In this document: positions 1 to 6,245 of the stretch, piece after piece
How the letters are laid out: every line of letters starts with the position of its first letter
Numbering within the stretch: position 1 is the first letter of the stretch
Assembly (NCBI GenBank): GCA_036278435.1
Contig: DASULA010000080.1
Span: forward strand, 1 to 13,184
Direction of reading: 5' to 3'
Length of the DNA: 13,184 nucleotides
Source of the DNA: DASULA01 sp036278435
GTDB taxonomy: Bacteria; Actinomycetota; Actinomycetes; Mycobacteriales; DASULA01
The notes under the pieces: model-generated
What the model was told of the DNA's origin: nothing
Seen by the model: only the letters and a program-made list of their open reading frames with translations
The model's database searches: none
Made by a program: the position numbers and the translations under genes

Positions 1-180
1 CCCGGTGTCGCAGTCGGGTACCGGGAAGACGTTGATCCGGTCCAGTTCGGCCCGGTGGGCGCCCAGAGCGTCCAGCGTCCGAGCGCACCACAGGCGCACG
101 GACGGCGCATCGAGCGCGCCCAGTACCGGCACTGCACCGCCCACCCTCCCGCCGCGCCGCCCGTCGGGCGGACCGTCCAT
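1..180 (-). CDS. DAK2-domain protein (FakA/YloV-like), N-terminal part only
   Basis: This is the first 60 codons of a gene that runs off the left edge. The translation ends in RINVFPVPDCDTG, the nucleotide/metal-binding signature at the start of DAK2 (dihydroxyacetone-kinase-like) domains, usually NVFPVPDGDTGTN. The segment before it (ALDAPSVRLWCARTLDALGAHRAELDR) matches the first helix of the family. Full-length relatives are about 500-600 residues. In Firmicutes the family member FakA binds ATP and works with FakB to phosphorylate fatty acids; the actinobacterial role is less clear. The start is uncertain. ATG at 180 gives a Gly/Arg-rich leader not typical of the family, while GTG at 132 lies 12 nt after a GGGAGG and would begin close to the conserved region. 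The gene diverges from rpmB, an arrangement I recall from many actinomycetes, often with recG downstream. Confidence 0.85.
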   Translation of the reverse strand, partial: MDGPPDGRRGGRVGGAVPVLGALDAPSVRLWCARTLDALGAHRAELDRINVFPVPDCDTG

Positions 181-222
181 GGCTGGCCGGCCGGTCCGGC
201 CACCGCCGGCCACCGGACGTCG

Positions 223-228
223 AGCCTA
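223..228 (-). promoter_or_regulatory. Possible -10 box for the DAK2-domain gene
   Basis: TAGGCT on the minus strand lies about 43 bp before the ATG at 180 and fits the loose actinobacterial -10 pattern TAnnnT. No convincing -35 is visible 16-18 bp upstream. The whole 181-428 interval holds no supported gene and should carry the divergent promoters of this gene and rpmB. Confidence 0.2.
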
Positions 229-329
229 TCGACTGGATGGTCGGGTCCGGATGACGCATCGGCGGGAGGGCGGACACCGGCCGGCCGTCATGATTTCCGG
301 CGTGCTCGTGCGGGTGCGGTGAGGGACGA

Positions 330-347
330 CCGGGCGGGTTCGCCCGG
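330..347. repeat. Perfect 7-bp inverted repeat in the rpmB promoter region
   Basis: CCGGGCG, a GGTT loop, and CGCCCGG form a perfect dyad ending 4 bp before the TACACT -10 candidate of rpmB. It therefore covers the place where the -35 element and spacer should be. It could be an operator, or a hairpin that ends transcription coming from further left. There is no T-run after it. Confidence 0.5.
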
Positions 348-351
348 CCTG

Positions 352-357
352 TACACT
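352..357 (+). promoter_or_regulatory. Probable -10 box for rpmB
   Basis: TACACT matches TATAAT at the key first, second and sixth positions and also at A4. It would start an mRNA near 364 with a leader of about 65 nt before the rpmB start. No TTGACA-like -35 is visible 17-18 bp upstream; an inverted repeat occupies that space. Confidence 0.45.
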
Positions 358-428
358 GCTACGGTTGCCCGGTCCGGGTGAGGCTGACCCGTTCCATCAA
401 CTCTCCACCAACCTCAGGAGTGTCTCCC

Positions 429-620
429 GTGGCTAGCGTGTGCGACGTCTGCGGCAAGGGACCCGGCTTCGGCATGTCCGTGTCCCACTCACACCGCCGC
501 ACGCACCGCCGGTGGAACCCCAACATCCAGCCGGTGCGTGCCCAGGTCGCCCCCGGCACCCGCAGGCGTATCAACGTCTGCACGTCGTGCCTGAAGGCCG
601 GCAAGGTCACCCGCGCCTGA
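429..620 (+). CDS. rpmB: 50S ribosomal protein L28, zinc-binding (C+) form
   Basis: This encodes a 63-residue protein beginning (M)ASVCDVCGKGPGFGMSVSHS, the classic start of L28, part of the large ribosomal subunit. Two CxxC pairs are present, CDVC near residues 5-8 and CTSC near 51-54, which together bind one zinc. This is the C+ paralogue type. Zinc-starvation (Zur-controlled) copies lack these cysteines, so this should be the housekeeping copy. GTG at 429 is chosen because AGGAG (416-420) lies 8 nt before it and the length fits the family. The basic residues in the centre (SHRRTHRRWNPNIQ) and the ending CLKAGKVTRA are typical. The gene stands alone on the plus strand, facing the gamma-carbonic-anhydrase-like gene tail to tail. 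Confidence 0.97.
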   Translation: MASVCDVCGKGPGFGMSVSHSHRRTHRRWNPNIQPVRAQVAPGTRRRINVCTSCLKAGKVTRA

Positions 621-660
621 CACCCCGGACCGGACCATCGCCGGCCGGCCGACCGAGGCA

Positions 661-678
661 CCCGGGACCGGTCCCGGG
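661..678. terminator. Perfect 18-bp palindrome between convergent genes, likely bidirectional terminator
   Basis: CCCGGGACCGGTCCCGGG is fully self-complementary. It lies 40 bp after the rpmB stop and 16 bp beyond the stop of the convergent gamma-carbonic-anhydrase-like gene. As RNA it would form a 7-bp stem with a 4-nt loop on either strand. There is no U-tract, which is common for actinobacterial terminators. The convergent position is the main support. Confidence 0.55.
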
Positions 679-693
679 CCGGGCACGCGGAAA

Positions 694-1215
694 CTACCCG
701 CCCAGCCGCCGCAGTTCGTCGCGGTACCGTCTGGCGTTCGCCACGTACCAGGCCACACTGTCGGTGAACGCGTTCGGGGGCACGGCGTCCGCCCGGATCC
801 GGGCCGGCACGCCCAGCGCCATGGCCAGGGCCGGCACCCGCCGGCCGTTGCTCACCACCGCGCCCGCGCCGACCAGCGCCCCGGACCCGACCACGGCACC
901 GTGCAGCACCACCGAGTTCGACCCCACCAGCGTGCCCGGCTCGATCGTGCACCCCTCCAGGTGCACGCAGTGGCCGATGACGCAGTCCGCGCCGACCGTC
1001 GTGTGGAACCGCTCGGTGCAGTGCAACACCGCCCCGTCCTGCACCGACGTGCGCTCGCCGACCACGATGCCGCCGGAGTCGCCGCGCAGCACCGCCTGCG
1101 GCCACACGCTCGCCTCGGCCCCAATCCGGACGGCCCCGATGACGGTGGCATCCGGATGGACGAACGCCTCGGGATGGATGTCCGGCACCAGGTCGCCCAG
1201 CGCGTAGATGGCCAT
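694..1215 (-). CDS. Gamma-carbonic-anhydrase-like hexapeptide-repeat protein
   Basis: This 173-residue protein has a left-handed beta-helix made of hexapeptide repeats (about residues 15-125) and a C-terminal helix (about 148-172), the layout of the gamma-carbonic anhydrase/YrdA/PaaY family. Family residues are visible: LRGD (43-46), QDG (59-61), and metal-ligand candidates His65 (VLH) and His82 (IGH). The usual third ligand is in a GHxxxLHGC motif, but here the motif reads GHCVHLEGC, so the expected histidine is Glu87 and an extra histidine is at 85. Bicarbonate/CO2 activity is therefore uncertain, and many family members have no proven activity. The ATG at 1215 has only a weak Shine-Dalgarno. 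It starts 9 bp after the cytidylate-kinase-like gene ends, so the two are probably co-transcribed and translationally linked. Confidence 0.88.
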   Translation of the reverse strand: MAIYALGDLVPDIHPEAFVHPDATVIGAVRIGAEASVWPQAVLRGDSGGIVVGERTSVQDGAVLHCTERFHTTVGADCVIGHCVHLEGCTIEPGTLVGSNSVVLHGAVVGSGALVGAGAVVSNGRRVPALAMALGVPARIRADAVPPNAFTDSVAWYVANARRYRDELRRLGG

Positions 1216-1224
1216 GTCCGGACG

Positions 1225-1854
1225 CTACCGGCCGATGCCCAGGGCGCGCGCGGCGGCTGCCACCAGGTCGGTGACCGCGTCCAGCGGGAGCGCGGTCGAG
1301 TCGATGACCAGGTGGTAGTGCCGGTACTCGGCCGGGTCGGCGCGGTAGAAGTGCCGCCAGTACGCCACCCGAGCCGCGTCCACCGCGCGCAGTTCCTCCC
1401 GGCAGTACCGCTCGTCCCGGCCGGTCATCCGCATCGCCGCGGTCACCCTGGCCGGCTCCGGCCCGTCCAACCGGATGTGCAGGGCGCGGCGGACGTCACG
1501 CAACACCAGCGCGCCGGCCCGCCCGAGGATCACCCCGCCGGTGGTGTCGGCGACCTCGCGCAACACCTGTTCGGTCTTCTCCCGAAAGGCCCGGTCGTCG
1601 GCCAGGGTCGAGTACGCAAGCGGGCCGGCGCCGGCCAGGTCCGGCACCAGGGCCATCGACGAGACGATCCGCCACAGCCCGGTGTCGTAGGTCTCGTCCT
1701 TCTGCTCGGCGTCGGTCAGCGGTACCCCCAACCGGCGGGCCACCCCGGCCGGGATGGCCCGGTCCACGAACGGCACGTCCAGGGCCGCGGCCACCGCTGG
1801 TCCGACCTCGCTGCCCCCGGCCCCGAAACTGGCCGAGACGGTAACCACACTCAC
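1225..1854 (-). CDS. Cytidylate-kinase-like P-loop protein
   Basis: This 209-residue protein resembles the cytidylate-kinase-like family (Pfam Cytidylate_kin2). Its N-terminus VTVSASFGAGGSEVGPAVAA corresponds to the family's glycine-rich loop, which lacks the Lys-Thr/Ser of a standard Walker A. The motif ILGRAGALVLRD (about 109-120) is the family's second hallmark, and HIRLDGPEPAR (126-136) the third. A C-terminal segment YHLVIDSTALPLDAVTDLV (about 180-198) is also typical. The true substrate is not known; these proteins are distinct from the Cmk of pyrimidine metabolism. GTG at 1854 is chosen for the GGAGG at 1864-1868, spaced 9 nt. The gene lies between thiD and the gamma-carbonic-anhydrase-like gene, all on the minus strand. 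Whether it shares the thiD transcript depends on the hairpin at 1932-1956. Confidence 0.85.
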   Translation of the reverse strand: MSVVTVSASFGAGGSEVGPAVAAALDVPFVDRAIPAGVARRLGVPLTDAEQKDETYDTGLWRIVSSMALVPDLAGAGPLAYSTLADDRAFREKTEQVLREVADTTGGVILGRAGALVLRDVRRALHIRLDGPEPARVTAAMRMTGRDERYCREELRAVDAARVAYWRHFYRADPAEYRHYHLVIDSTALPLDAVTDLVAAAARALGIGR

Positions 1855-1931
1855 ATCTCATACCTCCGGCACCGTAGAAGCGGACAGGATGCCAGAACGG
1901 ATGGCACCGCGCGCCCGGGAAGGCCGGATCG

Positions 1932-1956
1932 TCACACCCATCACCAACCGGTGTGA
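1932..1956 (-). terminator. Hairpin just after thiD, possible terminator or 3' stabiliser
   Basis: TCACACC and GGTGTGA form a perfect 7-bp inverted repeat with an 11-nt loop, starting 7 bp after the thiD stop codon. A shorter alternative stem, CACC-AACC-GGTG (1942-1953), uses the same right arm. There is no U-run. It may end the thiD transcript or attenuate read-through into the cytidylate-kinase-like gene. Confidence 0.4.
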
Positions 1957-1963
1957 ACGCCGC

Positions 1964-2755
<792 letters not shown>

Positions 2756-2761
2756 ACCAGG

Positions 2762-2767
2762 ACCATA
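2762..2767 (-). promoter_or_regulatory. -10 box of a probable leaderless thiD promoter
   Basis: TATGGT on the minus strand is followed by 6 nt (CCTGGT) and then the thiD ATG. Transcription would start at or within a base of that A, giving an mRNA without a leader. This fits the absence of a ribosome-binding site. The -35 region is not recognisable. Confidence 0.45.
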
Positions 2768-2892
2768 GAGGACAGAACCCTGGAGGAGCGGGCCGGGAAC
2801 GGGATCCCACCGGCGGCGCCGACGGTCCTCCGGCCTCCGGTCAGATCTCCGTGGGCCAGGTGCGGGGGCGGGTTCGGGACCGGCCGGCCACT

Positions 2893-2946
2893 GAACCGGC
2901 GAACTACTGGGAACCGGCGAACTACGGTGAACCGGCGAAGTGGCTG
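2893..2946. repeat. 18-bp tandem repeat, three copies, spanning the thiL stop codon
   Basis: Units begin at 2893, 2911 and 2929. Each starts GAACCGGCGAA; the first two are identical for 15 bp (GAACCGGCGAACTAC) and the third diverges after 11 bp as it enters conserved thiL sequence. Read in the thiL frame (minus strand), the units give FAGSP-stop, FAGSQ-stop and FAGS. The end of thiL has therefore been copied twice downstream of itself, stop codon included. This looks like recent slippage. Confidence 0.85.
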
Positions 2947-3911
2947 TAGCCACCCGGGCCGGCGTACTCCCGGCCGTCGACCAGCACGCCGCTGCCCGCG
3001 GTCACCCTGCCGACCACCCGCCAACCCTCGGGGACCCCGAGGTCGGCCGGGAAGGTGGCGACCAGCGCGTGATCCTCGCCACCGGTGAGGATCCAGTCCA
3101 GCGGGTCGAGCCCGAGGGCCTGCCCCACGTCCCGCAGCCGGTCCGGCAGCACGAACGCGGCCGGGTCCAGGTCGATGCGGACCCCGCTGGCGTCGGCCAC
3201 GTGACCCAGGTCGGCGACCAGCCCGTCACTGACGTCCACCATCGAGGTGGCACCGTGCTCGGCGGCGACCGGGCCCTGCTGGTACGGCGGCTCGGGCCGG
3301 CGGTAGGCGTTGACCACACTCACCGGCGACCGGAACCCCCGGCCGAGCACGGCCAGCCCGCCGGCGGCCCAGCCGAGCCGACCGGCGTATGCCACCACGT
3401 CACCCGGACGGGCGCCGGACCGGGTGACGGGCTCCCGGCCACACAGGTCACCCAGCGCGGTGATCGCGAGCACCAGCACGTCCGACCGGGACACGTCCCC
3501 GCCGGCCACGCCGGCCCCGAGCAGCGAGCACTCCTCGCGCAGCCCGTCCACCATCCCGTCCACCCACTCCACCGGCAGGTCGGCCGGGCAGGCCAGCCCG
3601 AGCAGCAGCGCGGTGGTCACGGCGCCCATCGCCGAGATGTCGGCCAGGTTCTGCGCCGCGGCCTTGTGCCCGACATCGGTGGCGGTACACCAGTCTCGAC
3701 GGAAATGTCGAGCATCCACGAGCAGATCGGTACTGGCGACCATCCGCCCGTCACCGGCCCGCAGCACGGCCGCGTCGTCACCGGGACCGAGCAGCGTGGC
3801 CGGACCGGCCGGCAGTCGAGCGGTCACCCGTTCGATAAGCCCGAACTCCCCGATGTCACCGACGGTGATGACGCACCTCCAACGTGACCAATGTCCTACG
3901 GACAGTGTCAT
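2922..3911 (-). CDS. thiL: Thiamine-monophosphate kinase
   Basis: ThiL phosphorylates thiamine monophosphate to the active cofactor thiamine pyrophosphate. The coordinates use the nearest in-frame ATG (3911; 329 residues), but homology and a strong GGAGGTG Shine-Dalgarno (3874-3880) place the start at the ATC codon 3867-3869, giving (M)TVGDIGEFGLIERV and 315 residues. In that numbering: GPGDDAAVL (28-36, Mg/ATP), STDLLVDARHFRRDW (46-60; usually LVExxHF), HKAAAQNLADISAMGA (68-83), AGGDVSRSD (122-130), VDVSDGLVADLGHVADASG (211-229) and GGEDHALVATFP (263-274). All ATP/Mg motifs of the family are intact. The last residues (HFAGSP) and stop lie in an 18-bp tandem repeat. thiD is next downstream but has its own likely promoter; the Lrp-type gene diverges from the start. 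Confidence 0.95.
   Translation of the reverse strand: MTLSVGHWSRWRCVITVGDIGEFGLIERVTARLPAGPATLLGPGDDAAVLRAGDGRMVASTDLLVDARHFRRDWCTATDVGHKAAAQNLADISAMGAVTTALLLGLACPADLPVEWVDGMVDGLREECSLLGAGVAGGDVSRSDVLVLAITALGDLCGREPVTRSGARPGDVVAYAGRLGWAAGGLAVLGRGFRSPVSVVNAYRRPEPPYQQGPVAAEHGATSMVDVSDGLVADLGHVADASGVRIDLDPAAFVLPDRLRDVGQALGLDPLDWILTGGEDHALVATFPADLGVPEGWRVVGRVTAGSGVLVDGREYAGPGGYSHFAGSP
3874..3880 (-). promoter_or_regulatory. Strong Shine-Dalgarno that points to an ATC start for thiL
   Basis: GGAGGTG on the minus strand pairs with seven consecutive bases of the 16S anti-Shine-Dalgarno. The ATC at 3869-3867 follows the GGAGG core by 6 nt and opens the frame exactly where ThiL proteins normally begin. 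There is no in-frame ATG, GTG or TTG within range. If translation started at ATG 3911 this motif would lie inside the coding region with no role. Confidence 0.5.
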
Positions 3912-3914
3912 GAC
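3892..3914. promoter_or_regulatory. Cluster of overlapping dyads between thiL and the Lrp-type gene
   Basis: Three short perfect dyads overlap: TGTCC-TAC-GGACA (3892-3904), GACA-G-TGTC (3901-3909) and the palindrome GTCATGAC (3907-3914). TGTC/GACA half-sites thus alternate through 23 bp of the divergent promoter region. This could be an operator for a dimeric regulator of thiL and/or the Lrp-type gene; the regulator is not identifiable. A TACGTT at 3931-3936 is a weak -10 candidate for the rightward gene. Confidence 0.35.
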
Positions 3915-3975
3915 GCCGACAATGCTGGGGTACGTTCTACATCCACACCATGCCCCGACGTCGAAAGGGCTCGCC

Positions 3976-4209
3976 GTGGTCCAGGCGTACATCCTCATCC
4001 AGACCGAGGTCGGTAAGGCAGCCGTGGTGGCAGGCCAGATCGCGGGTGTCCGCGGCGTCACCCAGGCCGAGGACGTGACCGGCCCCTACGACGTGATCGT
4101 GCGGGCCGAAGCCCGCAACGTGGATGAACTCGGCAAACTCGTCGTGGCCAGGGTGCAGGCCATCGAGGGCATCACTCGGACCGTGACCTGTCCGGTGGTT
4201 CACCTCTGA
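3976..4209 (+). CDS. Stand-alone Lrp/AsnC ligand-binding (RAM) domain protein
   Basis: This 77-residue protein, (M)VQAYILIQTEVGKAAVVAGQ..., is a complete Lrp/AsnC effector-binding (RAM) domain in the beta-alpha-beta-beta-alpha-beta order: YILIQTEVGKA (5-15), the helix to Ile23, GVTQAEDVTGPYDVIVRAEA (27-46), the helix NVDELGKLVVARVQAI (48-63), and a final strand with VTCPVVHL. The DNA-binding helix-turn-helix of full-length Lrp proteins (about 150 residues) is absent, and the intact start shows it is not a broken gene. Such short forms assemble into multimers that bind small ligands such as amino acids; their target here is unknown. GTG at 3976 is supported by AAAGG (3964-3968) 7 nt upstream. 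It diverges from thiL, a context I recall from other actinomycetes. Confidence 0.92.
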   Translation: MVQAYILIQTEVGKAAVVAGQIAGVRGVTQAEDVTGPYDVIVRAEARNVDELGKLVVARVQAIEGITRTVTCPVVHL

Positions 4210-4277
4210 TCCTCCGGTGATCCTCGCGCACGGGCCGCCTCGTACCCGGCGGCGCTCCAGGAGCCCGGTGCCGGCAG

Positions 4278-4300
4278 CGGGCGGCGGCAGCCGCCACCCG
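4278..4300 (+). terminator. GC-rich hairpin after the Lrp-type gene, likely terminator
   Basis: The segment folds into a 10-bp stem with one C-A mismatch and a 3-nt loop: left arm CGGGCGGCGG (4278-4287), loop CAG, right arm CCGCCACCCG (4291-4300). It lies 68 bp after the Lrp-type stop and 72 bp before the DUF3515 start, so it may separate the two. No U-tract follows. A TACAGT at 4311-4316, just after it, is a possible -10 box for the DUF3515 gene, without a clear -35. Confidence 0.45.
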
Positions 4301-4372
4301 GACGGCGAGATACAGTGACCGGACAGGCACCCGGCGCAGGGCGCCGCTCCATCCCCTTGGCGGCGGCCCGGC

Positions 4373-4960
4373 GTGCCGACGAGACCACACCGACGGAGCG
4401 ACCCGATCGACCCGGTACGTACCAGAGCGGCAGTCGTGGCCACCGCGGTCGCGCTGCCGGTGACCATCGCGCTGCTCGCGGTGGCCGTCCACGCCGGACA
4501 CCGGGCCGCCGCCGGGACACCAGCACCGGCGTCGCCGGCCGGCCGGCCCACCGCGTCGGTCCCGGCCGGGCCGGTGCGGCTGGCCGCCCCGCCGAGGACA
4601 GCCACCATCGACAGGTACTGCGCCGACCTCGTCGCGGCCCTGCCGATCACGCTGGACGGGTTGCACTCCCGGCCGGCCCAGTCGACCTCCCCGTGGGTCG
4701 GGGCATGGGGGGACCCGGCCGTGACGTTCCGATGCGGAGTGCCCAAACCGGCCGGTTTCGGGCCGACCTCGGCACTCCAGGTCGTCAACGGCGTGCAGTG
4801 GTACTACCAGCAGCGGCACGGCGCGGTCGTGTTCACCGTGGTGGACCGGCCGGTGTACGTGGAACTGACCGTGCCGGAACGGTACTCCGGGGCCCCGCTG
4901 AGCGGCGTCACCGCGGCGGTGGCGCACAGCCTGCCGTCCCGCCCCCTGGACGTGCCGTGA
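4373..4960 (+). CDS. DUF3515 family membrane-anchored protein
   Basis: This 195-residue protein has a short basic N-terminus, one hydrophobic segment (about residues 18-41: RAAVVATAVALPVTIALLAV), a Pro/Ala-rich linker (46-75) and a conserved extracytoplasmic domain. The N-in/C-out topology and two cysteines in the outer domain (Cys83, Cys121) suggest a disulfide. The segments DPAVTFRCGVPKPAGFGPTS (114-133), LQVVNGVQWYY (135-145) and RPVYVELTVPERY (159-171) match actinobacterial DUF3515 proteins, whose function is unknown. The family sits beside ddl in many actinomycetes, which hints at a cell-envelope role, but here the gene is convergent with ddl rather than co-directional. GTG at 4373 has no strong Shine-Dalgarno; a later in-frame GTG at 4436 would cut into the membrane segment. 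Confidence 0.85.
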   Translation: MPTRPHRRSDPIDPVRTRAAVVATAVALPVTIALLAVAVHAGHRAAAGTPAPASPAGRPTASVPAGPVRLAAPPRTATIDRYCADLVAALPITLDGLHSRPAQSTSPWVGAWGDPAVTFRCGVPKPAGFGPTSALQVVNGVQWYYQQRHGAVVFTVVDRPVYVELTVPERYSGAPLSGVTAAVAHSLPSRPLDVP

Positions 4961-5028
4961 CCCGCACCGCGTCCGATGGTCCGCGGCGAGGAACTGGCAC
5001 CGGTTCGCCCGGCACGGCTCCGCACGAC

Positions 5029-6135
5029 TCAACGCAGGCCGATGCCGCGGCGTAGCGCGGTGCGCACCAGGCGGTCCAGCAGGGCCGGATAGTCCAACCC
5101 ACTGGCCGCCCACATCCGGGGAAACATCGAGATCAGCGTGAATCCCGGCATCGTGTTCACCTCGTTGACCACGACCGAGCCGTCGTCGGCGACGAAGAAG
5201 TCCACCCGGGCCAGTCCGGCACAGTCCAGCGCGGTGAACGCTCGGCAGGCCATCGTCTGGACCCGTTCGGTCACGTCGACGGGCAGGCGCGCCGGCACGT
5301 CGAACTCGCACGCCTCATCGAGGTACTTCGCCTCGAAGTCGTACCAGTCGGTGCCGCCAGCCAGCCGGATCTCGGCCAGCACGCTGGCCTGCGGCGGCCC
5401 GCCGTCCTCGCCCTCCAGCACGCCGCACTCGATCTCGTGGCCGGACACCGCGGCCTCGACGAGCACCTTCGGATCGACCTGGCGGGCCATCGCCAGCGCC
5501 GGGGCCAGGTCGTCCCACGACGTCACCCGGCTGATGCCGATGCTCGACCCGGCCCGGGCCGGCTTGACGAACACCGGCAGGCCCAGCCGGTCCCGGTCCG
5601 CGGCGGACAGTGCGGACTCGTCCTCGCCCGGACGCAGCACCGCGTAGTCACCGACCGGAAGATCGGCCACCCGCAGCAGCTTCTTGGTGTACTCCTTGTC
5701 CATGCACACCGCACTGGCCAGCACCCCGGCGCCCACGTAGGGGATGCCGGCCATCTCCAGCAGGCCCTGCACGGTGCCGTCCTCGCCGTAGGCTCCGTGC
5801 AGCAGCGGGAACACCACGTCCACCTCGCCCAGGGCGCGGACCGCGTCGCCGGGTTCGGCCACCACCAGGCCGCCGGCGGTCGGGTCGGCCGGCAACACCA
5901 CCGCGCTGCCCTTGACCACCTGGGGCAGCTCGCGCCCGCTGATCGCCAGCGCCTTGGGGTCGTCGGGAGCCAGCACCCAGCCGCCGTCCGGGGTGATCCC
6001 CACCGGCAGTACCTGGTAGGTGTCACGGTCCAGCGCGGACAGCATGCTGCCCGCGGACACGCACGAGATGGCGTGCTCGGTGCTTCGGCCGCCGAAGATC
6101 ACGGCGACCCTGATCCTGCGCTCCGACGTGGCCAC
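5029..6135 (-). CDS. ddl: D-alanine--D-alanine ligase
   Basis: Ddl joins two D-alanines with ATP to make the dipeptide used in peptidoglycan stem peptides. The 368-residue length is typical. Visible motifs: VAVIFGGRSTEH (10-21), VFPLLHGAYGEDGTVQG (108-124), IPYVGAGVLASAVCMDKEYTKKLL (131-154), PVFVKPARAGSSIGIS (187-202, ATP grasp), EAAVSGHEIECGVL (227-240), the omega loop WYDFEAKYLDE (264-274), ARVDFF (309-314) and NEVNTMPGFT (324-333, Mg and phosphate site). Tyr271 in EAKY is the residue that is Phe in Leuconostoc D-Ala-D-lactate ligases, so D-Ala-D-Ala is expected. The frame is open further upstream, but (M)ATSERRIRVAVIFGG from GTG 6135 is the natural start. No Shine-Dalgarno precedes it; a TATGGT lies 8 nt upstream. 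The gene faces DUF3515 tail to tail. Confidence 0.97.
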   Translation of the reverse strand: MATSERRIRVAVIFGGRSTEHAISCVSAGSMLSALDRDTYQVLPVGITPDGGWVLAPDDPKALAISGRELPQVVKGSAVVLPADPTAGGLVVAEPGDAVRALGEVDVVFPLLHGAYGEDGTVQGLLEMAGIPYVGAGVLASAVCMDKEYTKKLLRVADLPVGDYAVLRPGEDESALSAADRDRLGLPVFVKPARAGSSIGISRVTSWDDLAPALAMARQVDPKVLVEAAVSGHEIECGVLEGEDGGPPQASVLAEIRLAGGTDWYDFEAKYLDEACEFDVPARLPVDVTERVQTMACRAFTALDCAGLARVDFFVADDGSVVVNEVNTMPGFTLISMFPRMWAASGLDYPALLDRLVRTALRRGIGLR

Positions 6136-6143
6136 GGCACAGC

Positions 6144-6149
6144 ACCATA
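6144..6149 (-). promoter_or_regulatory. -10 box of a probable leaderless ddl promoter
   Basis: TATGGT on the minus strand ends 8 nt before the ddl GTG at 6135. Transcription would then begin within a few bases of the start codon. The same hexamer occupies the same position before thiD. There is no Shine-Dalgarno and no clear -35. Confidence 0.4.
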
Positions 6150-6214
6150 CCGGGGTCGCCCGGTCTCGGCGTCCCGGCGCGGTCGGGACCGGCCCGGAGT
6201 GGCCGCGGCCCACC

Positions 6215-6235
6215 GACCGGACCACCCGTCCGGTC
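6215..6235 (-). terminator. 8-bp perfect stem-loop after the Cys/Met PLP enzyme gene
   Basis: GACCGGAC, the loop CACCC (plus strand) and GTCCGGTC form a perfect 8-bp stem, beginning 10 bp after the stop of the PLP-enzyme gene. It probably ends the plsC-gpsA-PLP enzyme transcript before ddl, which has its own promoter signal about 65 bp further on. There is no U-run, as is common at this GC content. Confidence 0.6.
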
Positions 6236-6245
6236 AGGTGTGCGG

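Noticed and set aside
901..1956. 351-codon open frame on the plus strand opposite the gamma-CA and kinase-like genes
   Set aside because: It is the antisense shadow of two well-supported minus-strand genes; its translation is His/Arg/Pro/Gln-rich with no family motif.
2756..2953. N-terminal extension of ThiD by 66 residues
   Set aside because: The stretch is Pro/Arg/Ser-rich, contains the thiL tandem repeat, overlaps the end of thiL and has no resemblance to ThiD.
3976..4209. Truncated Lrp/AsnC regulator pseudogene
   Set aside because: The gene has its own ribosome site and a complete RAM domain. Stand-alone forms of this domain are a known type.
5029..6135. VanA-type or Leuconostoc-type D-Ala-D-lactate ligase (glycopeptide resistance)
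   Set aside because: The omega loop keeps EAKY with Tyr271, the D-Ala-D-Ala type, and there are no vanH/vanX genes nearby.
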